From contig JACRBJ010000092.1 of assembly GCA_016234555.1 (NCBI GenBank), positions 1-64,000 of the forward strand: DNA of 64,000 bases, in the 5' to 3' direction. Below are positions 17,963 through 27,400 of the stretch, piece by piece. A program made the translations under genes and the position numbers. Position 1 is the first letter of the stretch, and every line of letters starts with the position of its first letter. The stretch is from Chloroflexota bacterium (GTDB lineage: Bacteria; Chloroflexota; Anaerolineae; Anaerolineales; Villigracilaceae). The notes beneath the pieces are model-generated. The model was not told the DNA's origin, did no database searches, and worked only from the letters and a program-made list of their open reading frames with translations.

Positions 17963-19315
17963 TTAATTTAATTGAGCGAGCATGTTTTTTGTCCGGGACA
18001 GCGACTCGTCGAGTTTTATTTGATTGAAAAGAAAGTCTGCTGCTGTGTTTTCAAGGATGGTAGTTGCCTCCACAAATCTGGGGTGATAGGGCCGAACAGC
18101 AATAACTCCGGCATCGGTATACATTTTCATTAACTTGACAACGCCTGTTTCACCTACTGCATCCAATACGGATTTGCGGCCGCTCACATACCACGCACTC
18201 GTTTTTGCCATCTCAGCCGCAACTGCGGGTGAGACGAGGAATTTGAATACCTCCTTTGCAGATTCCAGGTTGGGGGCTGTTTTGGCTATGCCAAATCCCC
18301 AGCTTGCTGCAAAAGTCAGGTTTTTCTTTCCGCCCGGACCAACGGGTGGAAGGGCAACTGCAATTTTTTCTTCTTTCAACCATGCTTTATTTTCGGGTGC
18401 AGTAAACGAATCATAGATAAACGGCCATTGCCGCATAAAAGCTACTTTATCGGATATATAGTTGGTATTTTGCTGGTAGTAGCCCTGTTGCGAGGGGTCC
18501 AGGGAGGCCGGGTTGAGAACTTCATCCTTGTATATCAAATCGTGAATATATTCAAGGGCAGTTCGGTATTCATCCCCAACTTCAAAGGGATTGCCGCCTG
18601 CCTGCAAGGTGAGCCAGGTAAGAACCACATTCAAATATCCACCCTTTATCAGGCAATCTTCTGTGGCCCATATGTCTTTTTCTATGTTATTAAAAACCCT
18701 TCCCATGGACCGTACTTCGTCCCATGTGGTGGGGATGGCAATCTCTTTTTCATCGAACCAATCCTTTCGATACCACCAATAAGGCATTTCCCAGTTGTGA
18801 ACAACCCGGAACAGTTCGCCCTGGTATGTACTCCACACATCGCTATAAGCTTTCATGGCCTCGGGAAAATCATTCCAAAAATCGGCTGGCAACAAGTCGT
18901 TGAGAGGAACCATGTATCCTGAGCGGGAGAACGAAGTGGTTAATTCATCTTCGAAGTCAATGATATCGTAAGGGCCTGTACCTGCTTCCACAGCTGCCGC
19001 CAGACGTTTGAGTTCAGCCTCCTTGGATCCTGTTCGCGGGATAAATTCGATCTCGATTTTTGTCTGATTTGTGAAGTCTTTGAAGAGTGGCTTTGTAAGC
19101 AAACTATTTGTGATTGGCACTGCCCAACCGTCAATCTGGATCAAGACTTTATGAGTTTTGACAACAGAAGGAACTGCTATAAAGGACTCAGTCGGCGAGA
19201 TTGGATTTATGGGAATAGGGGTGGAGGAGGTGCAAGATGCCAGGAATGTACCAGCCGCAGCCGTTCCAGCTAGGCGCAGGAAGTCGCGGCGCGATATCTT
19301 TTGTGAACCTGCCAT
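17963..19315 (-). CDS. ABC sugar-binding lipoprotein, family 1, Tat-exported (second copy)
   Basis: 450 residues. The N-terminus ISRRDFLRLAGTAAAGTFLASC combines a twin-arginine motif and a lipobox Cys. The rest has family 1 solute-binding features (FTNQTKIEIEFIPRTG, YDIIDFEDELT, VAFMRQWPF, ASWGFGIAKTAPNLESAKE). It is clearly paralogous to the binding protein at 23316-24665, sharing many blocks such as MPYW-YRKDWFD and QAGGNPF-VG. It follows GH127 in the same operon, away from the permease genes, so it may widen the substrate range of the same transporter. GGAGAAAGTC precedes the start. Confidence 0.9.
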   Translation of the reverse strand: MAGSQKISRRDFLRLAGTAAAGTFLASCTSSTPIPINPISPTESFIAVPSVVKTHKVLIQIDGWAVPITNSLLTKPLFKDFTNQTKIEIEFIPRTGSKEAELKRLAAAVEAGTGPYDIIDFEDELTTSFSRSGYMVPLNDLLPADFWNDFPEAMKAYSDVWSTYQGELFRVVHNWEMPYWWYRKDWFDEKEIAIPTTWDEVRSMGRVFNNIEKDIWATEDCLIKGGYLNVVLTWLTLQAGGNPFEVGDEYRTALEYIHDLIYKDEVLNPASLDPSQQGYYQQNTNYISDKVAFMRQWPFIYDSFTAPENKAWLKEEKIAVALPPVGPGGKKNLTFAASWGFGIAKTAPNLESAKEVFKFLVSPAVAAEMAKTSAWYVSGRKSVLDAVGETGVVKLMKMYTDAGVIAVRPYHPRFVEATTILENTAADFLFNQIKLDESLSRTKNMLAQLN

Positions 19316-19334
19316 GACTTTCTCCTTTTCTGTT

Positions 19335-21287
19335 TTATTCCGGTGCGCGTGGGATCCAGACTCGCATGCTTTTCAGTCCGCGATTGCCCCAGGCATAGTA
19401 AGGAATGGCTATTAAATTCAATTTCCGGTCGGAGGAAGTCTTCTTGATTTCTGAAGCCACTGGACGATAAAGGTTATTTTCTTGCCAAGTTGAACGGTCT
19501 GATAGATATCCAGTTGTCTCCAGTGTTACCACGCTGCCCAACAATTCAGGTTGTCTGCGGCTGATTATCTCTGCACCTGTGTCGATCATTATATCCAGCA
19601 AATTGACTCCCGATTCCTGATCATGTTCTTCCAGACAATAAACGATTGGTCCGCGCTGAATAGCGACACAATTACGCACGCTATCAATTCGTGGGTCGGC
19701 TTCGACCAGGAAGGGTGACATGGCAAAGTTTGCTTCCAGCACATCGCCAGCTTTCCAGATCCGTTCCAGTGTCACATATCCTTTTTGCAGGCTGCCATTT
19801 GCATCCTGTCCATTGATCTTCATGCCAAAGTTTTGACACCAGCCTGGCACGCGCAATGCCAGCGCCCATGGCTTGTCGCTGCTTTCTGTGACAGTGATCT
19901 TGATTTGTCCATCCCACGGGTATTCTGTTTCAACTGTTATCTGGCTGTCTTTAAAGGAGATTGCCATGTTGCTGTACTGGTGAATTTGGAACCCTGCGTC
20001 ATTGCTAGTGACAAAGTAACTGGACAGGCTGGCGCGCAGACGCATCGTATTTGATGGACAGCAAGCTACTTTATGCCATTCTGGGCGGCCAGAGGATTTC
20101 TGTTCTTCGGGTGGATTCGCCGAAAGCCGTACATATCGACCGTTGCGAAGCATCAGCGGGTTGACGTAAAAAAAGCTGACTCCATCCAAACCGGGGCTGC
20201 TTAGGATGCCGTTATATAGCAATCGCTCCATAAGGTCCGCGTAACGGCTTTCGCCACTGATCAGCAGCATACGCCAATTCCAAAAGAAACTGCCAATGGC
20301 GGCGCAGGTTTCGCAATAGCACTGGTCGGCAGGTAGTTCATAGCTCTCGCCGAACGACTCGCCATCATAGCGTGAACCGATACCCCCAGTGATATACATT
20401 TTTCCCCGAGTCATGTCCTCCCAGAGGCGCTGGGAAGTTTCCAACAAGGCCTGCTCGCCAGTTTCCATGTATAAATCTGCCACTGCCGTTGCCAGGTACA
20501 TTTGGCGTACAGCGTGACCGTCCACTCCATCCGCTTCCCGGATAGCTACGTGATCCTGATGATATTCCGGCCCGTTCGCTCCTAATCCCTGCATTTTCTT
20601 TTTTCCGCGTTGGTCTAGGAAAAACTGTGCCAAATGTAAATAACGTTCCTCGCCTGTGAGACGGGATAGTTCCACCAGTGCCATTTCGATTTCGGGATGT
20701 CCACATGCTGCTTCTTTTTTTCCGAAACCAAATACTGACTCAATATGGTCTGCAAAATGACAGGCGATCTCCAGCAGGCGTTCATCGTTGACCGCCCGTT
20801 TGAAGGCGATGGCGGCTTGAATCAGGTGCCCGGCACAATATAGTTCATGACTGAAATCCAGATCGGCCCACTTTCGCTCCGGTTCCACGACCTGATAATA
20901 ACTGTTCAAATAGCCATTGGGCTGCTGAGCCGCAGCGATGAGGGAAATCACTTCGTCTGCCAGTGCCTGCAGTTCCTCATCAGGCGCCCGGCCGAGTTCC
21001 CAACCCAGTCCCTCCAGCCATTTGTAAACGGTTTCATCATAAAAGTTTATGCCTCGAAAATTACCCGATTCCAATCCGGCAGCCAATTTAAGATTGTGGA
21101 TGTTCCCGGCTTTGTTCAACATGGCATAGCCATGTTTTAAGCTGACCTTATGGTTCACTGCTTGGCGATGTGCCCAAAAACCACTTGTAAGCTTTGCCGC
21201 TTCTCCAGATAAAGCTCGGTAATAGCTATTGGGGCTGTGTGAATTATCAACGGGACCCGTTGTTTTATTTAATGTCTCTGACATCAT
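19335..21287 (-). CDS. Glycoside hydrolase family 127 (beta-L-arabinofuranosidase-like)
   Basis: 650 residues. GH127 enzymes release beta-L-arabinofuranose with a cysteine nucleophile held by zinc. The expected residues are visible: QCYCETCAAIGSFFWNWRML near residues 320-340 supplies the Glu and first Cys, and ACCPSNTMRL near 406 supplies the paired cysteines. The N-terminal half is an (alpha/alpha)6 barrel (FRGINFYDETVYKWLEGLGW), followed by beta-sandwich domains. No signal peptide is seen, so it acts in the cytoplasm on imported oligosaccharide. It lies directly after the permease genes. Either of two adjacent ATGs may be the start; GGGAG upstream fits the second (21284) slightly better. 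Confidence 0.93.
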   Translation of the reverse strand: MMSETLNKTTGPVDNSHSPNSYYRALSGEAAKLTSGFWAHRQAVNHKVSLKHGYAMLNKAGNIHNLKLAAGLESGNFRGINFYDETVYKWLEGLGWELGRAPDEELQALADEVISLIAAAQQPNGYLNSYYQVVEPERKWADLDFSHELYCAGHLIQAAIAFKRAVNDERLLEIACHFADHIESVFGFGKKEAACGHPEIEMALVELSRLTGEERYLHLAQFFLDQRGKKKMQGLGANGPEYHQDHVAIREADGVDGHAVRQMYLATAVADLYMETGEQALLETSQRLWEDMTRGKMYITGGIGSRYDGESFGESYELPADQCYCETCAAIGSFFWNWRMLLISGESRYADLMERLLYNGILSSPGLDGVSFFYVNPLMLRNGRYVRLSANPPEEQKSSGRPEWHKVACCPSNTMRLRASLSSYFVTSNDAGFQIHQYSNMAISFKDSQITVETEYPWDGQIKITVTESSDKPWALALRVPGWCQNFGMKINGQDANGSLQKGYVTLERIWKAGDVLEANFAMSPFLVEADPRIDSVRNCVAIQRGPIVYCLEEHDQESGVNLLDIMIDTGAEIISRRQPELLGSVVTLETTGYLSDRSTWQENNLYRPVASEIKKTSSDRKLNLIAIPYYAWGNRGLKSMRVWIPRAPE

Positions 21288-21348
21288 GATCTCCCAGGTT
21301 TATTTATGAATTGACGCCTGCTTCAATCGCAGGTAGATGAAGGGAAAA

Positions 21349-22206
21349 CTACTTAATGGCTCCGCCGGTAAGACCGCGGATGATGGATCTTTGTGAGATC
21401 AGAACCAGGATAATAATGGGAATGGTCATTGTCACGCCTACCGCCATGATCAATTCCCACGGCTTCCCATAAGGCGAATAACTATTGTAGATTTCAGTAA
21501 TGGCCACGCTGAGCGTCTTGGCTGAAGGGGATGTGGTGAACGAGAGTGGATATAAAAGATTATTCCAGGCGTTCACGAAATTGATCAGCCCCATGGTCAC
21601 CAGACCCGGCACTGTAACTGGAAGCAGGATGTGCCAAAACATTTGAGGCAGTGTAGCGCCATCCAAAATGGCGGCTTCTTCTATCTCATATGGCACCTGT
21701 TTGATAAAAGAGACCAGCACCCAAACTGTAAAAGGTGTTAGTGTGCTTGTCAAAATCAATGTAATTCCAGCAATGCTGTCCGAAAGATGAAAGGTTTTCA
21801 GAATTCGGTACAAGGGGACGATTGTGCCAATATCTGGCAACGCCATGGATATCAATAGAATCCACATTAATATGTTGCTGCCAGGAAATTGAATGCGCGC
21901 AAAAGCATACGCTGCCAGAAAACTGACTATCAATGTAAGCAGGGTGGTGCAAATTGAAAATAGGAACGAGTTACGGAGATAGAGCGCAAAAGGCACTTGT
22001 TCCATCAATGTCGAAAAATTTCTAAGTGTTGGGTTGGGGAGGTAGACCAGTGGCAGTTTGATCAGGTCCGTAGGGATCGAAAAGGCTGACCTTACCATCC
22101 AGTAAACAGGTAGCAAAACCAGGATCGTGAAAAGGATGAATACCAAATACAGCGAGCTTGAATTCAGTATACGATTCCACGGGATGTTTCTCTGAGGTTT
22201 ATTCAT
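21349..22206 (-). CDS. ABC sugar transporter permease, MalG type
   Basis: 285 residues with six predicted helices and the cytoplasmic coupling motif typical of the family (EEAAILDGATLPQMFWHILLP, EAA loop with conserved Gly). It pairs with the MalF-type permease 20 bases upstream to form the membrane pore for the binding protein at 23316-24665. No ATP-binding subunit is encoded in this operon. The C-terminus SQRSIIRGLTGGAIK is typical of MalG-like permeases. Confidence 0.93.
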   Translation of the reverse strand: MNKPQRNIPWNRILNSSSLYLVFILFTILVLLPVYWMVRSAFSIPTDLIKLPLVYLPNPTLRNFSTLMEQVPFALYLRNSFLFSICTTLLTLIVSFLAAYAFARIQFPGSNILMWILLISMALPDIGTIVPLYRILKTFHLSDSIAGITLILTSTLTPFTVWVLVSFIKQVPYEIEEAAILDGATLPQMFWHILLPVTVPGLVTMGLINFVNAWNNLLYPLSFTTSPSAKTLSVAITEIYNSYSPYGKPWELIMAVGVTMTIPIIILVLISQRSIIRGLTGGAIK

Positions 22207-22225
22207 GCTTGTGTTTTCTCCTTTT

Positions 22226-23167
22226 TTAATAAGCTACTTCAGACTTACGGAATAACCACAAGCCAAGGACGCCAATAATAGCCACCAGGATGAGCAGGAT
22301 CACGCTAATGGCTGAAGCAAAACCGAACTTGAAAAACAAGATGCCTTCGCGGAAAACCTGTAGAGCCAGAACGGAAGTAGCGACGCCCGGGCCGCCGAAG
22401 GTAAGACCATATACCAAATCAAAGCTTCCCAGTGACCACACCAGCCTGAATAATCCCATGGTGATGGTTAATGGCATGATGAGTGGAACGGTCAGCCCCC
22501 AAAATCGATGCCAGGCATTTGCACCATCCACCCGGGCTGCATCATAGAGTTCGTCAGGAATACCCTGCATGCCTGCAAGGAGGATGATGGCCATGAAAGG
22601 GGCATCCTTCCAGGCATGTACCAGAATTACAGTGATCTGGGATGCAAGTGGATGAATAAAAAGGGCCGGGCGTAATCCGGTTAGCTGCGTGACCCAGAAT
22701 GGCAGGAGTCCAAACTGGTCATCGAGAAGCCACCGAAATACATACCCTGCCACAATCGTAGGGATCGCCCAGGGGATCAAGTTGATGGTGCGTGCAAAAG
22801 TTCGGCCATGAAAACTGGAGTTTAACAGGAGAGCGATCATCATTCCAAACATCAGATCCAAAAAAGTTGTGGCGATAATAAAGACAATGGTAAAGGAGGC
22901 CGCACCTTGTACACCAATATTTGTTTGCATTGCCAGATAGTTTTTTAGCCCTACAAAATCATTTGTTCCCTTTAATATGGAAAGGTTGGTAAAGCCCAAA
23001 TAAATAGTCTGCAAGATCGGGTAGGCGGCCGTGACCAGCCTCAATAAAAAGGCTGGCAATATTAATAATAAGAAAAGCAGGTACCGCTTCCGGGTTGACT
23101 TGGACAATAGATTGCTTACAGGGGTTGAGATGGGTTCCTCGTTGAGGTTGTTTTTTGAGTTTTCCAT
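22226..23167 (-). CDS. ABC sugar transporter permease, MalF/UgpA type
   Basis: 313 residues. A charged cytoplasmic N-terminus precedes six predicted helices and the EAA-type loop (DELYDAARVDGANAWHRFWGLTVPLIMP). It forms a heterodimer with the MalG-type protein. The 148-base gap to the upstream binding protein gene contains a strong stem-loop (23254-23283), probably letting the binding protein be made in excess over the permeases. Confidence 0.93.
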   Translation of the reverse strand: MENSKNNLNEEPISTPVSNLLSKSTRKRYLLFLLLILPAFLLRLVTAAYPILQTIYLGFTNLSILKGTNDFVGLKNYLAMQTNIGVQGAASFTIVFIIATTFLDLMFGMMIALLLNSSFHGRTFARTINLIPWAIPTIVAGYVFRWLLDDQFGLLPFWVTQLTGLRPALFIHPLASQITVILVHAWKDAPFMAIILLAGMQGIPDELYDAARVDGANAWHRFWGLTVPLIMPLTITMGLFRLVWSLGSFDLVYGLTFGGPGVATSVLALQVFREGILFFKFGFASAISVILLILVAIIGVLGLWLFRKSEVAY

Positions 23168-23253
23168 TGACTTACCTTCTGGCCTTCATTTTCTGGTGTA
23201 GAATCGATTCAGGGTCGGCTATTGTCGATCCGGTCTAAAAGACACGGTGGTTG

Positions 23254-23283
23254 CCTGGATGGGGGTCCAAGTCCCCATCCAGG
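23254..23283 (-). other. Intercistronic stem-loop between binding protein and permease genes
   Basis: Eleven-base perfect arms (CCTGGATGGGG and complement) enclose an eight-base loop. No T-run follows on the minus strand, so it is more likely an mRNA-stabilising or processing element than a terminator. Such hairpins commonly lie after binding-protein genes in sugar ABC operons. Confidence 0.6.
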
Positions 23284-23315
23284 GTAAAAGGAGAAGAGCG
23301 AACGGAAGTCGCCGT

Positions 23316-24665
23316 TTAGCCAAGAGCTGCCAATTGATCCTTGGCTTGCTTCATCGACTCCTCGACGCTGATCTGTTTCGTCAGATAAGCCGCCGCCGTG
23401 TCTTCCAGAATGGTGAGCGCTTCAACAAATTGCGGGTGGTGGGGGCGCACACCGATCACATCCGCCTCCGTATATGCCTTGAGTTGCTTCACCAGCCAAC
23501 TGTCTGCCGGTGCCGCAGCGAGGACGGATTTGCGTCCACTCAGGAACCAGAAACCAACATTGACTGCCGTGGCCGACGTTTCATTGGAGATCAGGAACTT
23601 GAACAATTCCTTGGCTGGTTCGAGGTTGGGGGAATTTTTGACAATGCCATATCCCCAGCCAGCTGCATAGGTGGAGCCCTTTGCACCAGCGGGACCGACT
23701 GGCGGTAATGCGATCGCCACTTTATCTTCGCTGAACCAGGCCTTATTGTCATCACTGCGGGCCACATCACCAAAGAAGGGCCATTGCCTCATAAAAGCTA
23801 CTTTATCGGCTATATAGTCTGCATTTTGTGGGTTGTAGTCCTTCTGCAAGGAAGCTGGGTTGAGCGCTTTGCTCGTGTACATCAGGTCATAGATGTATTC
23901 GAGGGCTTGTTTGTATTCAGGGCCAACATCGAAGGGATTGCCGCCAGCCTGCAGGGTGATCCAAGCCAGGTATACGTTCAGGAACGCTCCCTTTAGCAAA
24001 CCATCCTCGGTAGCCCAAACGCCTTTGGCTTCATCCGTGAAGACTTTGCCCGTCGCTGCGACGTCTTCCCAGGTCTTGGGAACTTCAACGCCTTTTGCAT
24101 CAAACCAGTCCTTGCGGTAGAACCAATAGGGCATTTCGAAGTTGTGGATCATGCGGAAGACTTCGCCATTGTTAGTGCTCCACACGTCGGTGTAATCTTT
24201 CATGCCTGATGAAAGGTCGTCCCAGACTTCCTTCGAGATCAGATCATTCAAAGGCAGCATATAGCCAGCCTTCGAGAGTGTCGTAGTCAATTCGTCTTCG
24301 AAGTCGAGTATGTCATATGGAGTATCGCCGGCTTGAACAGCGCTCGATAAACGCGCAAGTTCCGTCTCTTTTGTGTCAGTTCTTAGAACGACTTCCACGT
24401 CAATCCCCGTCTTTTTGGTGAATTGTGTGGTCTCCAGAAGATCTCTCATGTTTTGTTCGGCCCAGCCGCCAACTGCGATTCGGACCTTGCCGCCTTTGAG
24501 GACGGCTGGTGCTGCCGTTGCGGCTGATGGCGCTGTTGTTGCAGCTGCCTCAGTGGCCGGTGCCTCCGTGGCTTTTACACCACAGGCTGTCAAAACACCC
24601 CCTGCAGCAACTACGCCTGCCATTTTCATGAAATCACGACGTGAAACATTATTTTTGCGGGACAT
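23316..24665 (-). CDS. ABC sugar-binding lipoprotein, family 1, Tat-exported (first copy)
   Basis: 449 residues. The signal VSRRDFMKMAGVVAAGGVLTAC has a twin-arginine motif and lipobox. An Ala/Thr-rich linker of about 20 residues follows, then a family 1 solute-binding fold (TKKTGIDVEVVLRTD, YDILDFEDELTTTL, AFMRQWPFFGDV). It delivers sugar to the MalF/MalG-type permeases downstream. AAGGAGAAAAAAT precedes the start. The LacI gene ends about 200 bases upstream, and I see no operator copy in that gap, so it is either co-transcribed with lacI or has a promoter I could not identify. Confidence 0.93.
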   Translation of the reverse strand: MSRKNNVSRRDFMKMAGVVAAGGVLTACGVKATEAPATEAAATTAPSAATAAPAVLKGGKVRIAVGGWAEQNMRDLLETTQFTKKTGIDVEVVLRTDTKETELARLSSAVQAGDTPYDILDFEDELTTTLSKAGYMLPLNDLISKEVWDDLSSGMKDYTDVWSTNNGEVFRMIHNFEMPYWFYRKDWFDAKGVEVPKTWEDVAATGKVFTDEAKGVWATEDGLLKGAFLNVYLAWITLQAGGNPFDVGPEYKQALEYIYDLMYTSKALNPASLQKDYNPQNADYIADKVAFMRQWPFFGDVARSDDNKAWFSEDKVAIALPPVGPAGAKGSTYAAGWGYGIVKNSPNLEPAKELFKFLISNETSATAVNVGFWFLSGRKSVLAAAPADSWLVKQLKAYTEADVIGVRPHHPQFVEALTILEDTAAAYLTKQISVEESMKQAKDQLAALG

Positions 24666-24867
24666 ATTTTTTCTCCTTCTTATTGAATGATTAGAATTTG
24701 AACACGCGAATTCACTTCAATCCTGCTCAAAACCAATATATTTGATTTGCGTCACCTCCATGAAATATTTTTCTGCAATTCCGCAACAGAACCATCCACT
24801 TTACAAAGACAGGCGAATAAACACAATTTTTTAGCTAAAATTACGGATAGTGCATTGGGGGCAATTG

Positions 24868-25947
24868 TCATTCCTCAGGTTGCTTGTTGAGAAGCACCCG
24901 CCTGAAAAGTGTTCTAGAATCCGATTCCGACCTGGTTCTGCTTGTTTCAGGCGCGCCACATGTTTCTCGAACAATTAACTGACCTTTGACCTTGATTTCA
25001 TCCTCCTCCTTTCTTCCTTCCGCGATCTGTTTCAATAACAACTCGGTGGCAAATCTCCCCATTTCAAGGACAGGCATGCTGACAGTCGTTATTGCGGGTC
25101 TGAAGGTTTTTGTGAAGTCCCGATTGTCATAGCCGACCACTGCAATATCCTGGGGGACGTTTAGACCGGCATCTTGAATCGCATAAATGGCGCCCAGCGC
25201 CATCATGTCATTGGCGGCGAAGATTGCTGTTGGGTGCTCGGGAAGTGCCAACAAGTTTTTGGCGGCGGAATACCCGCTTTCGAGCTCCCAATCTCCAGGC
25301 TGCACCATGGTTGGTTCGAAAGGAATTCGATGTTTGGCAAGCATGTCCTTATAACCACTTAAACGCATTCGGCATGCATGCCAGCTTTCAGGCCCATTGA
25401 TATAACCGATCTGGCGATGGCCAAGGTTTATAAGGTGCTCGGTAGCCAAACCAGCGCCATATTGTTCGTCGGGGGTCACTGAATTTTTTATGGGGGAACC
25501 GAACAAGCGGTGGACGAAAACGCGCGGTTTTTTCGATTTTTCCAATTCTTCACTGCTTGCTCGATGAGAGTATTCGACAAAAATTATGCCGTCAACGGGG
25601 CGGCTTAGAAGCGTTCTGATCGCGATCTGTTCCTGATCGGGATCCCAGTCTGAATTGACGATTAGGCTTAAGAGGCCATTTTCGTTTAGATAATCTTGTA
25701 TGCTACGGACAATTGGGGGGGTAAAGGGGCTGAGGAGGTCGTCTACGATGATGCCAATGGTGTCAGTGCGGTCTGTTCGCAGACTTCGGGCAGCCATGTT
25801 CGGCTTGTAGCCCATCACGTCTGCCGCTTTGAGAATCTCTTCTCGAACCATTTCCGAAACTGGGTAGCTGCTGTTGGAGAGCACCCTCGAAACCGTCGAG
25901 ATCGAAAAACCTGTCTTTTTGGCAATATCTTCCAATTTAACAGACAT
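24868..25947 (-). CDS. LacI-family transcriptional regulator
   Basis: 359 residues. The N-terminal LacI helix-turn-helix is clear (VKLEDIAKKTGFSISTVSRV with the hinge VMGYKPNMAARSLR), followed by a periplasmic-binding-protein-like sensor domain (TDTIGIIVDDLLSPF, AIFAANDMMALGAIYA, VVGYDNRDF). A C-terminal extension of about 30 charged residues follows. It is the first gene of the GH127/ABC operon, and its promoter carries two copies of a palindromic LacI-type operator, so it probably represses itself and the operon until a sugar ligand binds. Confidence 0.93.
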   Translation of the reverse strand: MSVKLEDIAKKTGFSISTVSRVLSNSSYPVSEMVREEILKAADVMGYKPNMAARSLRTDRTDTIGIIVDDLLSPFTPPIVRSIQDYLNENGLLSLIVNSDWDPDQEQIAIRTLLSRPVDGIIFVEYSHRASSEELEKSKKPRVFVHRLFGSPIKNSVTPDEQYGAGLATEHLINLGHRQIGYINGPESWHACRMRLSGYKDMLAKHRIPFEPTMVQPGDWELESGYSAAKNLLALPEHPTAIFAANDMMALGAIYAIQDAGLNVPQDIAVVGYDNRDFTKTFRPAITTVSMPVLEMGRFATELLLKQIAEGRKEEDEIKVKGQLIVRETCGAPETSRTRSESDSRTLFRRVLLNKQPEE

Positions 25948-25973
25948 GATGTGTTCCTCTGATTGGGAAGAAT

Positions 25974-26025
25974 AGAAAACGTTTTCTTATGTTGATATTC
26001 TACAAGAAAACGTTTTCTGAGTCAA
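25974..26025 (-). promoter_or_regulatory. LacI-operon promoter with two AGAAAACGTTTTCT operators
   Basis: On the minus strand TTGACT (26020-26025) and TAGAAT (25997-26002) are separated by 17 bp, a near-consensus promoter. Two identical 14-bp palindromes AGAAAACGTTTTCT lie at 26005-26018, inside the spacer, and at 25974-25987, just after the expected start of transcription. Their centres are 31 bp apart, about three helical turns. The central CG dyad is typical of LacI-family operators. This fits autorepression by the regulator encoded immediately downstream. Confidence 0.88.
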
Positions 26026-26063
26026 GCGAAAAATATATTGTCCAGATGTATTTTCTTTTGTCT

Positions 26064-27305
26064 TTAGGGGTTATTGGAAACTGACACTGCGCTTCCCGCC
26101 AGCCAGCCCGTTGTCCACGCGGACTGGAAGTTGAAGCCGCCCGTCACGCCATCGATGTCCAGCACTTCGCCCGCGAAGAACAGCCCATCCACCACGCGGC
26201 TCTGCATGGTTTTGAAGTCCACCTCGCTCAACTTCACGCCACCGCAAGTGACGAATTCTTCCTTGAATTGCCCCTTGCCCGAAATCTCGAACTGTCCTGC
26301 GGTCAATTCTTCCGCCAGTTTTCGCAACTCGGCTTTGGAAATATCGCCCCAGTTTTTGTCGCCGATGAACTGGGTTAATTGCTTCCATAATCTGATTGGG
26401 ATTTGCGAAAAGGCGGACTGTGCCGAAACCTTCTTCCGAGCGTTTTCATGCCAGTCCTTGTTGCGTTGTAAAACTTCCAGCGCAGAATCAAGCCGATGAT
26501 CCCCAAGCCAGTTGACGGTGAGCGGAGCGCGGTACTTCTTCTCGAAGAGAATCCGCGCGCCCCAGGCAGAGAGCTTCAGCACGGCGGGTCCGCTCAATCC
26601 CCAATGGGTGATGAGCAGCGGTCCGCGCTGTGCCAACGAATCCATTTTGAGAGTCACATCTTCAACCGTTATTCCCGCCAGCCCGTCGATGCGTTTGTCT
26701 TTGACGTTGAACGTAAATAATGAAGGGGCAGGCTCTTCGATAGCGTGCCCAAGCGCTTTGAGGATTTCCCATGTTTTGGAATTGCTGCCTGTGGCGATTA
26801 ATAATTTTTGCGTGTGGATGACTGAATCCTCCCCCTCTTTGACAACCCCAAGCTTGAATCCAACCATCGGGCTTTTCTCCACCTTGAGCAGGGACGTGCC
26901 CGTCTGCACCTTCACACCCGCAAGGCTCGCCGCCTTGCGCAGACAGTCTGTGATGGTCTCGGATGAATCGGTGACGGGGAACATGCGCCCGTCCGCTTCG
27001 GTTTTTAGCTTCACGCCGCGTTCCGCAAACCACTTGACCGTATCCGCGGGTTGGAAGCGGGTAAACGCGCTGCGCAATGCAGCGCCGCCGCGCGGATAAA
27101 AATTGACCAGTTGAGCTGGGTCGAAGCAGGCATGGGTCACGTTGCAGCGTCCGCCGCCGGAAGCGAGAATCTTGCCGAGGGTCTGATGCGCCTTCTCGAC
27201 GATCAACACCCGAAAACCTGGATTCAACTCTGCACAGCGGATCGCCGCAAAGAATCCCGCAGGTCCGCCGCCGACGATGACCACATTCCAAATTTGATTT
27301 AGCAT
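26064..27305 (-). CDS. HI0933-family FAD-dependent oxidoreductase (BaiN-like)
   Basis: 413 residues. The Rossmann FAD motif VVIVGGGPAGFFAAIRCAE is at the N-terminus, followed by the family signature GKILASGGGRCNVTHA and a C-terminal FAD motif VDGLFFAGEVLDIDGVTGGF. Members bind FAD, and some are 3-dehydro-bile acid delta-reductases or are annotated as aminoacetone oxidases; the physiological role in most bacteria is unknown. No Shine-Dalgarno is seen. TACAAT lies 6 bases before the ATG, suggesting a leaderless transcript. It is divergent from rplI. Confidence 0.9.
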   Translation of the reverse strand: MLNQIWNVVIVGGGPAGFFAAIRCAELNPGFRVLIVEKAHQTLGKILASGGGRCNVTHACFDPAQLVNFYPRGGAALRSAFTRFQPADTVKWFAERGVKLKTEADGRMFPVTDSSETITDCLRKAASLAGVKVQTGTSLLKVEKSPMVGFKLGVVKEGEDSVIHTQKLLIATGSNSKTWEILKALGHAIEEPAPSLFTFNVKDKRIDGLAGITVEDVTLKMDSLAQRGPLLITHWGLSGPAVLKLSAWGARILFEKKYRAPLTVNWLGDHRLDSALEVLQRNKDWHENARKKVSAQSAFSQIPIRLWKQLTQFIGDKNWGDISKAELRKLAEELTAGQFEISGKGQFKEEFVTCGGVKLSEVDFKTMQSRVVDGLFFAGEVLDIDGVTGGFNFQSAWTTGWLAGSAVSVSNNP

Positions 27306-27400
27306 GAAGGCATTGTACCGTAATAATTATGGTAAAATCCCACCCCGCAGGACGTAGTACCCTTCGTCCTGACTACACTGTTTTGGAAAGGGCTTAAAAA

